From Bradyrhizobium canariense (GTDB lineage Bacteria; Pseudomonadota; Alphaproteobacteria; Rhizobiales; Xanthobacteraceae), in assembly GCF_900105125.1 (NCBI RefSeq), contig NZ_LT629750.1, positions 2,976,001 through 3,040,000 of the forward strand: 64,000 bases of DNA, in the 5' to 3' direction. Made by a program: the position numbers and the translations under genes. Positions 51,849-60,874 of the stretch are shown in pieces (position 1 is the stretch's first letter; each line of letters begins with the position of its first letter). The notes under the pieces are model-generated. The model ran no database searches. It saw only the letters and a program-made list of their open reading frames with translations, and was not told the DNA's origin.

Positions 51849-52235
51849 CTATGTCCCGACTGACTCGGCAGGACGGAATTTCGGACCGACAAACACGTTT
51901 CCGCTTGCATCGCGCTTGATCTCGCCGATGACCATCGAGACGCGCGCGCCACTGCGAAGATCGGCATTTTCCCAGTCGACAAGCGGGGCCGTCAGCACGG
52001 GACCAGCGTCAAGCTTGATCAATCCGATCGCGAACGACGTATTCAAGCCGGGAATGCCACGCAGCACGCGGGTGAAATTAAGAAGCGTACCGGCGCCATC
52101 GACCTCGACCCGATCTCTTGCATCCGCTCGCAGCGGATAAGAAATCTCACCCGTTTCAAAGCATTTGCCGCAGACGAGGCGCGGCGGCGGCCCTTCAACG
52201 AAAAGGTCGTCACGTAGAGCAATACGTCGGACCAT
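51849..52235 (-). CDS. DUF35 OB-fold protein with incomplete zinc ribbon
   Basis: The 128-residue protein starts MVRRIALRDDLFVEG and has LVCGKCFETGEISYP (one Cys pair), then the OB-fold VEVDGAGTLLNFTRVLRGIP, FAIGLIKLDAGPVLTAPLVDW and LRSGARVSMVIGEIKRDASGN. DUF35 proteins normally carry two CxxC pairs and act with thiolase-like partners, bringing acyl-CoA to them. The second pair is missing and no thiolase gene adjoins. ATG 52235 has a strong purine-rich ribosome site (GGAGGAGGGGG). Possibly a stray survivor of a lost acyl-CoA pathway. Confidence 0.85.
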   Translation of the reverse strand: MVRRIALRDDLFVEGPPPRLVCGKCFETGEISYPLRADARDRVEVDGAGTLLNFTRVLRGIPGLNTSFAIGLIKLDAGPVLTAPLVDWENADLRSGARVSMVIGEIKRDASGNVFVGPKFRPAESVGT

Positions 52236-52782
52236 GATGTCCCCCTCCTCCACCCTGATGACGGAGGTCGTCATCGGTTTCGCCGAGCGCTGCTATGAGG
52301 TCAGAACAGCTGCCTCACATTTTTCCCTGGAAGACTTTTTTTGTTTTTGTATCCGCTTCGTCGCGGACTCTTGTCACCACCTCGCCGACTATTCGCATCC
52401 ATCAGCGAAATGGAGATCACCGTAACGATCTTTGTGAAGGTCGCCCTTTCGTGCGTGCAGCGAAAGCACTTTTTTCGCGACAATCCGTCGCGACTCCTGG
52501 CAACACTTTTGCATAGCTCAGGCCGGATTGAAAAGCTCTACAGCCGGAAAGGAGCCGTTGATCAAGGCCCCCAGCCAACGTTGTCTATGCAATATTCCGC
52601 CGCGCGGGCACCAAATGGCTTTTTTGCACCGCAACAAGGCAACCCGAAAATTCCAGAAGAACGCGGTGGATTCGGTGACGCGGGCACCAGCCACGCCCAT
52701 CGGCTCGACGTAAGATTGTCTGCTGTTTTGACTGGGGTACCCAAGCTTCCGACGGGAGCAATGAGCCGAAAATTAATACCTT
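52236..52782. other. 547-bp intergenic region, no gene recognised; distant inverted repeat
   Basis: The region has several poly-T tracts and lower G+C than its neighbours. No frame shows a family motif. TTGCATAG (52509-52516) and CTATGCAA (52585-52592) are exact inverted repeats 68 bases apart, which could be regulator half-sites of the MarR gene or chance. Confidence 0.4.
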
Positions 52783-53331
52783 TTAAACTTCCGCCGCCAG
52801 TCTAAGGGAGGCCTTTTCCAATCGAAGTCGGAGCATCGTGAGCGTTTCAGTAAATCTGACCAGCTCCGGTTCACTCAAATCACTAAATACGAAATCTTCA
52901 ACGCCCTCCTGCTGTGTCGACAGGTTCGCGAGTCCTTTGTAGGTCTTGTCGGAAAGCGACAGCAAAACCACACGAGCATCTTCAGACGATGGCTTTCGTC
53001 GCATGAAGCCATCCTTTTCAAGCTGCTTGGTCTGCGTCGTTACAAACGATGGGTCGACATGGAGTTTGGCCGACACTTCTCTGACCGAAACACCATTGCC
53101 GCGATCAAGATCGTGGACGGCCATCACAATGAGCCATTGCGGACCACTGATCCGCATCACGCCAGCCCAGAAGTAGCGAATATCCTCCATGTGGCTGTTG
53201 ATCGATAAAATATTCCATACCAGGGTCCGAACCAGCTCACGATCCCGCGGTCGACGGCCGGCCGCCGCCGGCGGGTCCGTCTCATTTGGAATCCTCGATC
53301 TGGTGGGAAGGGTAGTACGCCGTGGAGGCAT
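52783..53331 (-). CDS. MarR family transcriptional regulator
   Basis: The 182-residue protein has a basic N-terminal extension and a MarR core: RISGPQWLIVMAVHDLDRGN, VSVREVSAKLHVDPSFVTTQTKQLEKDGF, MRRKPSSEDARVVLLSLSDK and the C-terminal dimer helix LSEPELVRFTETLTMLR. ATG at 53331 follows AGGAG at nine bases; the frame is open 11 codons more. It is divergent from the porin gene with a 319-bp gap, so control of porin or of itself is possible. Confidence 0.9.
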   Translation of the reverse strand: MPPRRTTLPTRSRIPNETDPPAAAGRRPRDRELVRTLVWNILSINSHMEDIRYFWAGVMRISGPQWLIVMAVHDLDRGNGVSVREVSAKLHVDPSFVTTQTKQLEKDGFMRRKPSSEDARVVLLSLSDKTYKGLANLSTQQEGVEDFVFSDLSEPELVRFTETLTMLRLRLEKASLRLAAEV

Positions 53332-53650
53332 CGTGTCGAGCTCCTTGAGAATCGGCGCGATCATCTAGGAAGCGGGCAGCCTAGAAAACTCACGTTTTGC
53401 GGATGTGAGGCCCCCGAAATTGCAGGGCGGTCTGGTCAAAAAAGTGTTGCAGAGAAACCACTACAGCCCGCCTAAATAGATAGCTGCGTAACTCAATTAT
53501 TGTACTCACCTGACTTTTACATCAAACCTACGCCGTGGGGCGGGGCAGATTCTTCTACCGTCCTTGGCTTGAGGCGCTGTCGTGGGCGCTTGAAGAGTAG
53601 CGGGGGCTAAGGACGCGGCCCTTTTTGACGAAGCAACTTGGAGGTTTAAC
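53332..53650. promoter_or_regulatory. divergent gap between MarR and porin genes
   Basis: No gene is seen. It holds GTAACTCAATTATTG (53488-53502), whose complement closely resembles bases 55289-55303 after the porin gene. The porin ribosome site TTGGAGG is at the right end. I could not settle on promoter hexamers. Confidence 0.35.
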
Positions 53651-55228
53651 ATGAAGACAGTTAAGAGCCTTGTCCTCGGCTCAGCGGCGGGTTTGCTCGC
53701 CATGACCGGGGCACAGGCAGCTGATCTTCCCGTAAAGGCCAAAGCGGTCGAATACGTGAGGGTCTGCTCCCTGTATGGTGCGGGATTCTACTACATTCCC
53801 GGCACCGACACCTGCATCAAGATCGGTGGTTATCTGCGCATTGACACCACGTTCAACGGCAGCATTTACGACCAGCCGGCGTGGAGCGGCGATCTGGGCA
53901 ACGGCGATCGCTATCGCGATAGCTACGCCTCTCGTTCGCGTTTTGCTTTGACGGTTGACACCCGCACTGCGTCTGAATACGGCGTGGTCCGCACCTTCGC
54001 CCAAGGCGACTTCCAGTTCGACACCCTCGGGACCAACACCTTCAACCCGTCGTCCCTGGCTTCGAACCTCGGCAACAACACCTCGTCACTCCTGATGACG
54101 CCCGGCGGTGGCTATGTCGCCGTTGAATACGTCTTCATCCAGTTCGCCGGATTCACCTTCGGTAAATCTTCCTCGGCCTATTCGACGCCCTGGAATGGTT
54201 ATCCGGGCAACAACACGTCGTTCCTGATCGGTGGCAATGACACCGTCACCGGCGTGAACAACATCCAGTACACCGCGCAATTCGGCAACGGCGTGTCGGC
54301 CAGCATCGGTCTCGATGATCCGGAATCGTTCAACCGTACCGCGGTCTATAATCTTTCGACCCCGCTGAGTGCGGTAGGCGTAGGCGGCAACGCTTATGCC
54401 GGCGTGCACATGCCGGACGTCGTCGGCAACATCAAGGTCGATCAGGCCTGGGGCCTCTTCCAGTTGTCGGGCGCTTTGCATGAAGTTGACGGTTCGTACA
54501 ACACGCTTGCCGGGGCTGGCTTGACGCCTGCCAACACGGTTGCGGCGACGGCTTTGTCGCAGCTCAGCGGTCATCCTGAGACCAAATACGGTGGTTCGGT
54601 GATGGCGGCATTGCAGATCAAGAACATCCCGACCGGTCCGGGCGACGACATCAAGTTCGACGCCACTTGGGCAAAGGGTGATACGAAGAACGTAATCTCC
54701 ACCAGCGCAAGCTCTCCGAACTTCCTGATGTTCGGTGGTGTTCCAGGTCAGTTCGGACCTGCTGGCAGCATCGGCTTCGGTGCAACCACGGACGGTGTCT
54801 ATCTTCCGGCCGCGTCTGGCGGTGACGGATCGATCCATCTGACGACGTCGTATGGTGTTCGCGGTGCGTTCAACCACAACTGGGATCCATACTGGTCGAG
54901 CAGCTTGTTCGGCGGCATGGGTTGGGTGCGGTATGATGCAACTGCGCAGGCCAACTACTGCGCTAATTACTATGCAACCATCGGCATCGCCAACGCGGCA
55001 ACGTCAACCTGCAATCCGAACTTCTCGGTTTCTGAGCTCGGTGTCGTTACCCGATGGACTCCCGTCAAGAACCTGACGTTCTCGGCGGAAACGATGTGGA
55101 CTCACTTGAACCAGGGCTTCACGGGTACGGCCGTTCTGGCTGGCGGCTCTCCGCTGCCGACAACGACCTACTCGTTCAAGAACCAGGATACGGTGTCCCT
55201 CAACGTTCGCGTTCAGCGCAACTTCTGA
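53651..55228 (+). CDS. outer-membrane porin, Rhizobiales Porin_2 type
   Basis: The 525-residue protein has a signal peptide (MKTVKSLVLGSAAGLLAMTG to AQAADLP), the Rhizobiales porin start YVRVCSLYGAGFYYIPGTDTCIKIGGYLR with the conserved Cys pair, DTRTASEYGVVRTFAQGDFQF, and ends in NVRVQRNF with terminal Phe for outer-membrane insertion. Trimeric general porins of this type are among the most abundant proteins of the cell. GGAGG precedes ATG 53651, and a strong terminator follows the stop. Confidence 0.94.
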   Translation: MKTVKSLVLGSAAGLLAMTGAQAADLPVKAKAVEYVRVCSLYGAGFYYIPGTDTCIKIGGYLRIDTTFNGSIYDQPAWSGDLGNGDRYRDSYASRSRFALTVDTRTASEYGVVRTFAQGDFQFDTLGTNTFNPSSLASNLGNNTSSLLMTPGGGYVAVEYVFIQFAGFTFGKSSSAYSTPWNGYPGNNTSFLIGGNDTVTGVNNIQYTAQFGNGVSASIGLDDPESFNRTAVYNLSTPLSAVGVGGNAYAGVHMPDVVGNIKVDQAWGLFQLSGALHEVDGSYNTLAGAGLTPANTVAATALSQLSGHPETKYGGSVMAALQIKNIPTGPGDDIKFDATWAKGDTKNVISTSASSPNFLMFGGVPGQFGPAGSIGFGATTDGVYLPAASGGDGSIHLTTSYGVRGAFNHNWDPYWSSSLFGGMGWVRYDATAQANYCANYYATIGIANAATSTCNPNFSVSELGVVTRWTPVKNLTFSAETMWTHLNQGFTGTAVLAGGSPLPTTTYSFKNQDTVSLNVRVQRNF

Positions 55229-55248
55229 TCGCTTCACTGATTGCAATC

Positions 55249-55280
55249 GAGCCCGCGGAAAACCTCCGCGGGCTCTTTTT
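55249..55280 (+). terminator. strong intrinsic terminator of the porin gene
   Basis: GAGCCCGCGGA (55249-55259) pairs perfectly with TCCGCGGGCTC (55265-55275) around AAACC and is followed by TTTTT. It lies 21 bp after the porin stop. Confidence 0.92.
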
Positions 55281-55285
55281 ATGTG

Positions 55286-55313
55286 TTGCAATTAGTTGAG
55301 TTACTCATATAAT
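55286..55313 (+). promoter_or_regulatory. sigma-70-type promoter of candidate small RNA
   Basis: TTGCAA (55286-55291) is followed after 16 bases by a consensus TATAAT (55308-55313). This is the best housekeeping promoter match in the window and lies directly after the porin terminator. Confidence 0.5.
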
Positions 55314-55319
55314 AAGTTT

Positions 55320-55402
55320 GTTTCTGGCAACCAGAAATATGGAGATATCGACCTCTTCATCTAACCTCCAAAACCTCCGGCAATGCCCTGCCGGAGGTTT
55401 TT
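55320..55402 (+). ncRNA. candidate small RNA between porin and MFS genes
   Basis: A consensus-like promoter ending at 55313 predicts a start near 55320. About 80 bases later lies a second intrinsic terminator: AAAACCTCCGGCA (55370-55382) pairs with TGCCGGAGGTTTT (55389-55401) around ATGCCC, followed by T-rich sequence. No open frame with a ribosome site lies between. The transcript is therefore a short noncoding RNA candidate with a 3' stem. I do not recognise a known family. Confidence 0.45.
55370..55402 (+). terminator. second strong intrinsic terminator
   Basis: A 13-bp perfect stem with a six-base loop ending in a T run; adjacent to the A-rich left arm it could act in both directions. 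Its stem sequence resembles that of the porin terminator (CCTCCG core). Confidence 0.85.
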
Positions 55403-55830
55403 AATTTTGGACAACCCGCGCGAGCACGCCTGTTTCAGCGGAGCCCCGGTCTCCGGTCAAACCGCATCCCAAAGAGCTGACAGGCGGCCCTCGCACGAGG
55501 CTTAGCGTCGTCCACCGCATGATCCCGATCGGAGGCTCTGCGGAAGCCGCTCGACCCAGCAGTGGGTTACGCACAGCGCCTGCTTTGAGCCCCACGGCGC
55601 ATAGCCTCGGTATGAGAGAATAGAGCCGATCCAGAAAATGTATCGGTCGCCACTGCCGCAAGAAGTGCTTACGCCGCGATCTCCTGGGAGAGCAATGCCG
55701 GCTCGTTTCATCGGCCCCTCCTGAAACAAGTCCCGCGATTCGGCCTGCCCTCCCCAAACCGTTTGCGTGGCGGCCGGATATCAGTAATATCTCAGACGTA
55801 TACAAAAATTAATAATCCAGGGAGGCTTTT
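55403..55830. other. 428-bp intergenic region ahead of MFS gene, no gene recognised
   Basis: Frames on the minus strand are open but lack family features and ribosome sites. GGGAGG before the MFS start is at the right end. No promoter or operator was convincing. Confidence 0.45.
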
Positions 55831-57237
55831 ATGAGCAGCTTGTCGACAAGCGGCACGATGGGTCTGGCGGCCCCTGCCACTTCAAGTTTGGGATCCTGCA
55901 CGACCGTTTCTACGATCGCAGGCCGTCTCGAGCGGCTTCCCATGACCTCCTACCAGCGAGGCATTTTCGCAATCATCGCAACCGCCTGGTTCTTCGACAG
56001 CATGGATCTCGGCGCCCTCACCTTCGTGCTGGGACCGATACGCCAGAGCTTCGGTCTGTCGACATCGCAGACGGGCCTGCTTTCGAGCATGAGTTTCCTC
56101 GGCATGTTCATCGGCGCGGCGTCCGCCGGTGTCCTTGCCGACCGATTCGGACGCACGCGCATCTTCCAGGTCAGCATGATCTTTTGGGGATTGGGCAGCA
56201 TCCTTTGCGGCTTTGCATCATCGGTCGAAACGCTTGCCGCCGCCCGCGTCCTGCTCGGCTTCGGGATGGGAATGGAATTTCCGGTTGCGCAGTCGATGGT
56301 CTCCGAGATCATTCCGGCCAACCAGCGCGGACGCTACATCGCGCTCCTTGAGGGCTTTTGGCCGATCGGCTTCATCGCGTCCGGCATCCTGAGCTTCGCG
56401 GTCTTGTCCTTTGCCGACTGGCGATGGGTGTTCATCCTCCAGGGAATTCCGGCCATCTTCGTCTTGATCGTGCGCCGCTACGTGCCGGAGTCGCCGCGCT
56501 GGCTTGCAAGCCATGGCGAGGCTGCGCGCGCGGACGCGGTGATGTCGGAAATCGAGGCGAAGGTTTCACAGCGCCTCAACGGAGCTCCGTTGCCGGCTCC
56601 CGTGCCGCAGTCGATCGACCAACAGCAGTCGCACGGCCTTTCCACCCTGTTCGCGCCCGGATATGCGCGCCGCACCGTCATGCTGTGGTGCCTGTGGTTC
56701 TTTGCGCTCCTGGGCTTCTATGGCTTGACGACCTGGCTCGGCGCGCTGCTGCAAGCCAAAGGCTTCGCGATCACCAAATCCGTCTTCTATACAATACTGA
56801 TCTCGCTGGCAGGCGTCCCGGGCTTCCTGACCGCTGCCTGGTCGATCGAGGCGCTGGGACGCAAGATCACGCTGATTGGAGCGCTGCTCGGGGCGGCTAT
56901 CGCCTGTTACTTCTACGGCGCCGCAGCCGACCAGACGCAATTGATCGTCGCGGGACTATGCATGCAGTTCTGTGCGTTCGGAATGTGGTCGGCATTGTAT
57001 GCTTACACGCCGGAGCTTTACCCGACTCAGATACGCGCAACGGGCACGGGCTTTGCGTCGGCGATCGGACGCGTCGGATCGCTGATCGGGCCGTCGCTGA
57101 TCGGCTTCATTCTTCCGACGGCCGGACAGTCCGGCGTCTTTGCACTCGGCGCCGGCGCGTTCGTCACGGCGGCCCTTGTCGTTCTCGTTCTTGGCGAAGA
57201 GACAAAAGGTCGAACGCTCGAAAGCATTTCGCAGTAG
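55831..57237 (+). CDS. MFS transporter, SV2/NiaP-like
   Basis: The 468-residue carrier has about 45 polar residues before the first helix, then TAWFFDSMDLGALTFVLGPI, the motif A region GVLADRFGRTRIF, GFGMGMEFPVAQSMVSEIIP and TPELYPTQIRATGTGFASAIGRVG, typical of the sugar-porter-like/SV2 branch that includes niacin and aromatic acid transporters. A cytoplasmic loop lies in the middle (about 235-265). GGGAGG precedes ATG 55831. A GntR regulator follows 86 bp downstream and may control it. Confidence 0.9.
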   Translation: MSSLSTSGTMGLAAPATSSLGSCTTVSTIAGRLERLPMTSYQRGIFAIIATAWFFDSMDLGALTFVLGPIRQSFGLSTSQTGLLSSMSFLGMFIGAASAGVLADRFGRTRIFQVSMIFWGLGSILCGFASSVETLAAARVLLGFGMGMEFPVAQSMVSEIIPANQRGRYIALLEGFWPIGFIASGILSFAVLSFADWRWVFILQGIPAIFVLIVRRYVPESPRWLASHGEAARADAVMSEIEAKVSQRLNGAPLPAPVPQSIDQQQSHGLSTLFAPGYARRTVMLWCLWFFALLGFYGLTTWLGALLQAKGFAITKSVFYTILISLAGVPGFLTAAWSIEALGRKITLIGALLGAAIACYFYGAAADQTQLIVAGLCMQFCAFGMWSALYAYTPELYPTQIRATGTGFASAIGRVGSLIGPSLIGFILPTAGQSGVFALGAGAFVTAALVVLVLGEETKGRTLESISQ

Positions 57238-57323
57238 GCCAAGGCGGATTGCCTCGATGTCCGATTGACCCTCTTCATCATGCGTGAAATATCGTCCTGA
57301 TGGAACCAGGAGGATCACGGCTG

Positions 57324-58079
57324 ATGGCCGCGGACAAACGAACCGGGCGGGCACGCGTTTCCCGGGTTGTCAAACCCAAGATCCGAAACGCGGTCTCGCG
57401 CGGCTCAGATCGCGGCGCCATGAAAGCCGATGATGAGCGTGATGACGAAACCCTGACCGATCGTGCTTATCGGCAGATCGAAGAATTGATCGTCACGTTG
57501 GCGCTGCCGCCGGAAACCATTTTATCCGAGCAATCCCTTGCGCAACGACTAGGCATCGGCCGCACTCCGATCCGGGAGGCATTGCAGCGCCTTGCCCGCG
57601 ACGGGCTGGTCGTGATCCTGCCCCGGCGCGGCATCCTGGTTTCGCAAATCAATCTCAAGACGCAAATGCGTCTGCTCGAAGTCCGCCGTGAGCTTGAGCG
57701 GCTGATGGCACGCGGCGCGGCGGAGCGCGCAACCCCTGCGGAAACAGCCCGGTTTGCCGGCATCGCCCGAGACATGCGTCTGGCGTCCGATCAGGCCGAC
57801 GATATGACCTTCATGCGCCTCGACCGCGCGCTCAACGACCTCGTCAGCCAGGCGGCACGAAACGAATTCGCGGCTCGCGCGATGGGGCTGATGCATGGCC
57901 TGTCGCGGCGATTCTGGTATCAGCACTACCGGGAAGCAGGCGACTTGCCTCTGTCCGCACGTCTGCACGCGGATCTGGCCGACGCGATCGCCCGGCGCGA
58001 TGCTGATGCCGCCGGCAAGGCTTCCGATCTTCTCATCGACTATATCGAAAGTTTCGCGCGCAAGACCATCGAGACCTAG
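57324..58079 (+). CDS. GntR family regulator with FCD effector domain
   Basis: About 251 residues: a basic N-terminal stretch, GntR winged helix (LTDRAYRQIEELIVTLALPP ... LAQRLGIGRTPIREALQRLA, RDGLVVILPRRGILVSQIN) and an all-helical FCD domain (LLEVRRELERLMARGAAERA; MRLDRALNDLVSQAARN; LHADLADAIARRDADAA). FCD regulators usually sense organic acids through a metal site. ATG 57324 is preferred over 57300 because AGGAGG precedes it; spacing of ten bases is slightly long. Same strand as the MFS gene. Confidence 0.9.
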   Translation: MAADKRTGRARVSRVVKPKIRNAVSRGSDRGAMKADDERDDETLTDRAYRQIEELIVTLALPPETILSEQSLAQRLGIGRTPIREALQRLARDGLVVILPRRGILVSQINLKTQMRLLEVRRELERLMARGAAERATPAETARFAGIARDMRLASDQADDMTFMRLDRALNDLVSQAARNEFAARAMGLMHGLSRRFWYQHYREAGDLPLSARLHADLADAIARRDADAAGKASDLLIDYIESFARKTIET

Positions 58080-58111
58080 TCGAACGAGGCATCGTCGGAA
58101 AACGATAATGA

Positions 58112-59221
58112 TCAGAAAACCACAACACTGCGGATCGCCGTGCCGCGCCTGAGCGCCTCGAAGCCTTCGTTGACCTGATCCAGCGAGATTCGCGCTGTTA
58201 TCAATTCCTCAAGCTGCAGACGGCCGTCCACCGCGGCCTGCGCCAGCATCGGAAAATCGCGGAGCGGACGAGCGCCGCCGTAACTTGAGCGCCTGATACG
58301 TTTTTCCTGCATCAGCGAACCCCACCGGAACGAGACATCGTTTTCGACATCGACTTTGCCGAGCCAGATCACCTGCCCGCCCGGACGCACCGCCTCCATG
58401 CTCATCCGAAAACCGCGCGGGCTGCCCGCCGATTCCAGGATGACATCGACGCCCCGGCCGCCGGTCATCTTGCGCGCCAGATCGACCGCGTCGCTTTTGC
58501 CGACGTTGATGGCGTGCGTGGCGCCCAGACGCCGTGCCAGCTCCAGCTTGCTGTCCTCGAGATCGACAGCGATGATCGCACCGGCGCCCGCCATCCGTGC
58601 TCCCTGCACGGCCGACAGACCGACAGCGCCACATCCAACCACCATCACGTGATCGCCATAGTGGATCGAGGCCACGTTGAGTGCCGCGCCAACGCCGGTC
58701 ATGACTCCGCAGCCGATCAGGCAGGCATGGTCGAAGGGAATCTCTTTTTGAACAACGATCGCCTGCTGCGCCGGCACAATGCAATATTCCGCAAGTGCAC
58801 CAAGATACATCAAATGCTTGAGTTCGCGGCCGTCGACCAGCTTCGCGCGGCTGCGGCCGTCAAACTGTAGCGCGAGCGGCGCTTGCCGCAGGTAGTCATC
58901 GCAAAGAATCGGAAGATCGCGGTCACAATAGAAACAGTGCCCACAATGGGGATTCCAGGAGAGAACGACGTGGTCGCCAGCCGCGACACCGCGCACATCC
59001 GTCCCGACCTTCTCGACGACACCCGAGGCCTCATGTCCCAGAATAATCGGCATCGGATTGCGCAAGGCACCTTCGATCACTTCAAGGTCGGTATGGCAAA
59101 GCCCTACCGCCTTGATGCGGACCAGGGCGTCACCCGCCCCCAACTCTCCCGCTTCGATCGTCTCGATTACGAGCGGAGATTTCGGCGCGTGAAGAACCGC
59201 CGCCTTGTAGCTGAGCGCCAC
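58112..59221 (-). CDS. zinc-dependent alcohol dehydrogenase, class III/benzyl alcohol type
   Basis: The 369-residue enzyme keeps catalytic zinc ligands Cys42 (GLCHTDLE), His63-Glu64 (LGHEASG) and Cys in LIGCGVMTG, and structural zinc ligands Cys93, Cys96, Cys99 and Cys107. The NAD site is VVGCGAVGLSAVQGA followed by AVDLEDSKLELA. The pattern is that of class III-like long-chain ADHs acting on aromatic or S-hydroxymethyl substrates. It lies 12 bp downstream of a DUF6166-type gene on the same strand. Confidence 0.93.
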   Translation of the reverse strand: MALSYKAAVLHAPKSPLVIETIEAGELGAGDALVRIKAVGLCHTDLEVIEGALRNPMPIILGHEASGVVEKVGTDVRGVAAGDHVVLSWNPHCGHCFYCDRDLPILCDDYLRQAPLALQFDGRSRAKLVDGRELKHLMYLGALAEYCIVPAQQAIVVQKEIPFDHACLIGCGVMTGVGAALNVASIHYGDHVMVVGCGAVGLSAVQGARMAGAGAIIAVDLEDSKLELARRLGATHAINVGKSDAVDLARKMTGGRGVDVILESAGSPRGFRMSMEAVRPGGQVIWLGKVDVENDVSFRWGSLMQEKRIRRSSYGGARPLRDFPMLAQAAVDGRLQLEELITARISLDQVNEGFEALRRGTAIRSVVVF

Positions 59222-59233
59222 CGGAAATCTCCC

Positions 59234-59557
59234 TTACCTGCCGCCGCTCAGTGCGCTAGGGCTTTTCCCGAGCTGCGTCAACACAGCGTCGATGTCGGCA
59301 GTGGTCATCTCCCATTCATTGCCGAAATTGGCAACGACGGCTTTCATAAAGGGTTCGACAAGGGCTTTGGCCTCAGCGCTATCGCTTAGATGAGCGGCAA
59401 GGATCGCCAACGCGAGCTGCCGGGGTTCGGGGCCTTCGTAGCTCCATTCAAAACCGTTCGCTGTGTAGCGATGAATATCCAATCTTTGATCGAGAGGTTG
59501 TCCGTCGACCGTCACTTTGACGCCGTCAATGGTACGGTCCCCGCAAAACGTCTTCAT
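59234..59557 (-). CDS. DUF6166-like small protein
   Basis: The 107-residue protein has GDRTIDGVKVTVDGQPLDQRLDIHRYTANG followed by FEWSYEGPEPRQLALAILAAHL, the beta-strand plus helix pattern of proteins listed as DUF6166. GGGAGG precedes ATG 59557. Function unknown. Likely co-transcribed with the alcohol dehydrogenase (12-bp gap). Confidence 0.7.
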   Translation of the reverse strand: MKTFCGDRTIDGVKVTVDGQPLDQRLDIHRYTANGFEWSYEGPEPRQLALAILAAHLSDSAEAKALVEPFMKAVVANFGNEWEMTTADIDAVLTQLGKSPSALSGGR

Positions 59558-59670
59558 TGCCTGTTCCCTCCCCGAACGCTGCCTTTATAAAGCGATTGCG
59601 ACCATGATAGATTAGTGATATATTAGATGACAGCGGATAAGTCACGTTTTTCTGGCGCCCGGAGACGACG

Positions 59671-60462
59671 ATGGAACTAGCTTCAACACCGATGTCGGAC
59701 CGCCAGCGCCGTTACCGCGACACCTATCGGGAGCGTGTCGCCGGCTGGTACAACGGATGGCTCCACGTATTCATCATCTATACGATCGGCTTCACCGCCC
59801 TCTACATTTATCTCTCCAACCTGCACGATGTCAGGGCATGGGAGCTTGTCATCATTCCCGTGACCTTCCTTGGCGCCAATTTCTTCGAGTGGTGGATCCA
59901 TCGGTTCGTGATGCATCGCCCTTCGCAAATCAAGGCGTTTCGTGCGATCTACAATCGTCACACCTTGATGCATCATCAATTCTTCACCGAAAAGGAGATG
60001 CGGTTCGCCGACCACCATGATTGGCGCGTGACGTTCTTTCCGCCCTACGCTCTTGCAACGTTTACGTTGATGTCGATTCCGCTGGCGATCATTGCAGCCT
60101 ATGTCGCTTCTCCGAACGTCGGCTGGCTCCTGATCTCGACGACGACGTCGATGTATCTGATCTACGAATTCATGCATTTTTGCTGCCATGTGGACGAAAA
60201 CTGGTTCGTTCGGAATGCACCATTCGTGAACACCATTCGTCGCCACCACACGGCGCATCATGACCAGTCAATCATGATGGAGCGGAATATGAACCTGACC
60301 TTTCCGGTCATGGACTGGCTGTTCGGTACTTCCGATCTGGATCGTGGTTTGCTTGGTCATTTGTTCAACGGCTATGAGACGCGCTTCATCAAGCGCAACA
60401 TGCGCAAGACAGCACGGACACCACGGCTGGATTCCTTGACCAGCGGCGTTCCCGCGGAGTAA
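59671..60462 (+). CDS. sterol desaturase/fatty acid hydroxylase family membrane enzyme
   Basis: The 263-residue diiron enzyme has four membrane segments and the His clusters WWIHRFVMH (His77, His82), RHTLMHHQFF (His97, His101, His102), RFADHHDW and RRHHTAHHDQS. These hold the di-iron centre of the superfamily, whose members hydroxylate or desaturate fatty acids, sterols or carotenoids. A basic C-terminus suggests a cytoplasmic tail. Two small membrane-protein genes follow at 8 and 11 bp, forming a probable operon. Confidence 0.88.
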   Translation: MELASTPMSDRQRRYRDTYRERVAGWYNGWLHVFIIYTIGFTALYIYLSNLHDVRAWELVIIPVTFLGANFFEWWIHRFVMHRPSQIKAFRAIYNRHTLMHHQFFTEKEMRFADHHDWRVTFFPPYALATFTLMSIPLAIIAAYVASPNVGWLLISTTTSMYLIYEFMHFCCHVDENWFVRNAPFVNTIRRHHTAHHDQSIMMERNMNLTFPVMDWLFGTSDLDRGLLGHLFNGYETRFIKRNMRKTARTPRLDSLTSGVPAE

Positions 60463-60470
60463 CCGCGACC

Positions 60471-60863
60471 ATGGCCGGCATAGAGCCCAATGGGCTGGCA
60501 CTTCTGATGTTCGGCACGACCTTCGCCGCCTGCTGCCTTGGTTTCTTTACGATCATCGGCATGTTTCCGCTTCATGCGCGACCTCAGTCGCTCTCCGGTG
60601 CGCCAGGCATCGCGCTTGTCGCCATCAATGCTGTCTTGCTGATCCTGCTGCTGCTCAGCGTCGTCTCGTTTGCTCACGAGACACTGCGCTGGACATCGGT
60701 TGTCGTTTTTGGCGGACTGATTTTTCTTTTCGTCCCGTCGGTCTTTCAGGCGATACCGAACAAATGGCGTGACAGCCGCGGCGGCCTCGCTATTCTCGGC
60801 GTCGTTCAGTTCACCGCTCTGGCGGCTCTGCTGTCGCCACTGCAGATCTTTTCGGCCTTGTAA
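60471..60863 (+). CDS. hypothetical small membrane protein
   Basis: The 130-residue protein has four hydrophobic segments: GLALLMFGTTFAACCLGFFT, IALVAINAVLLILLLLSVV, WTSVVVFGGLIFLFVPSVF and GLAILGVVQFTALAALLSPL. It starts eight bases after the hydroxylase stop and is followed by another tiny membrane protein, so it is probably an accessory of the hydroxylase. No family recognised. Confidence 0.75.
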   Translation: MAGIEPNGLALLMFGTTFAACCLGFFTIIGMFPLHARPQSLSGAPGIALVAINAVLLILLLLSVVSFAHETLRWTSVVVFGGLIFLFVPSVFQAIPNKWRDSRGGLAILGVVQFTALAALLSPLQIFSAL

Positions 60864-60874
60864 GGAACCTGCCG

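Noticed and set aside
55401..55805. Minus-strand frame of 134 codons in the gap after the porin
   Set aside because: No ribosome site, no motif, and it begins inside the terminator stem; considered noncoding.
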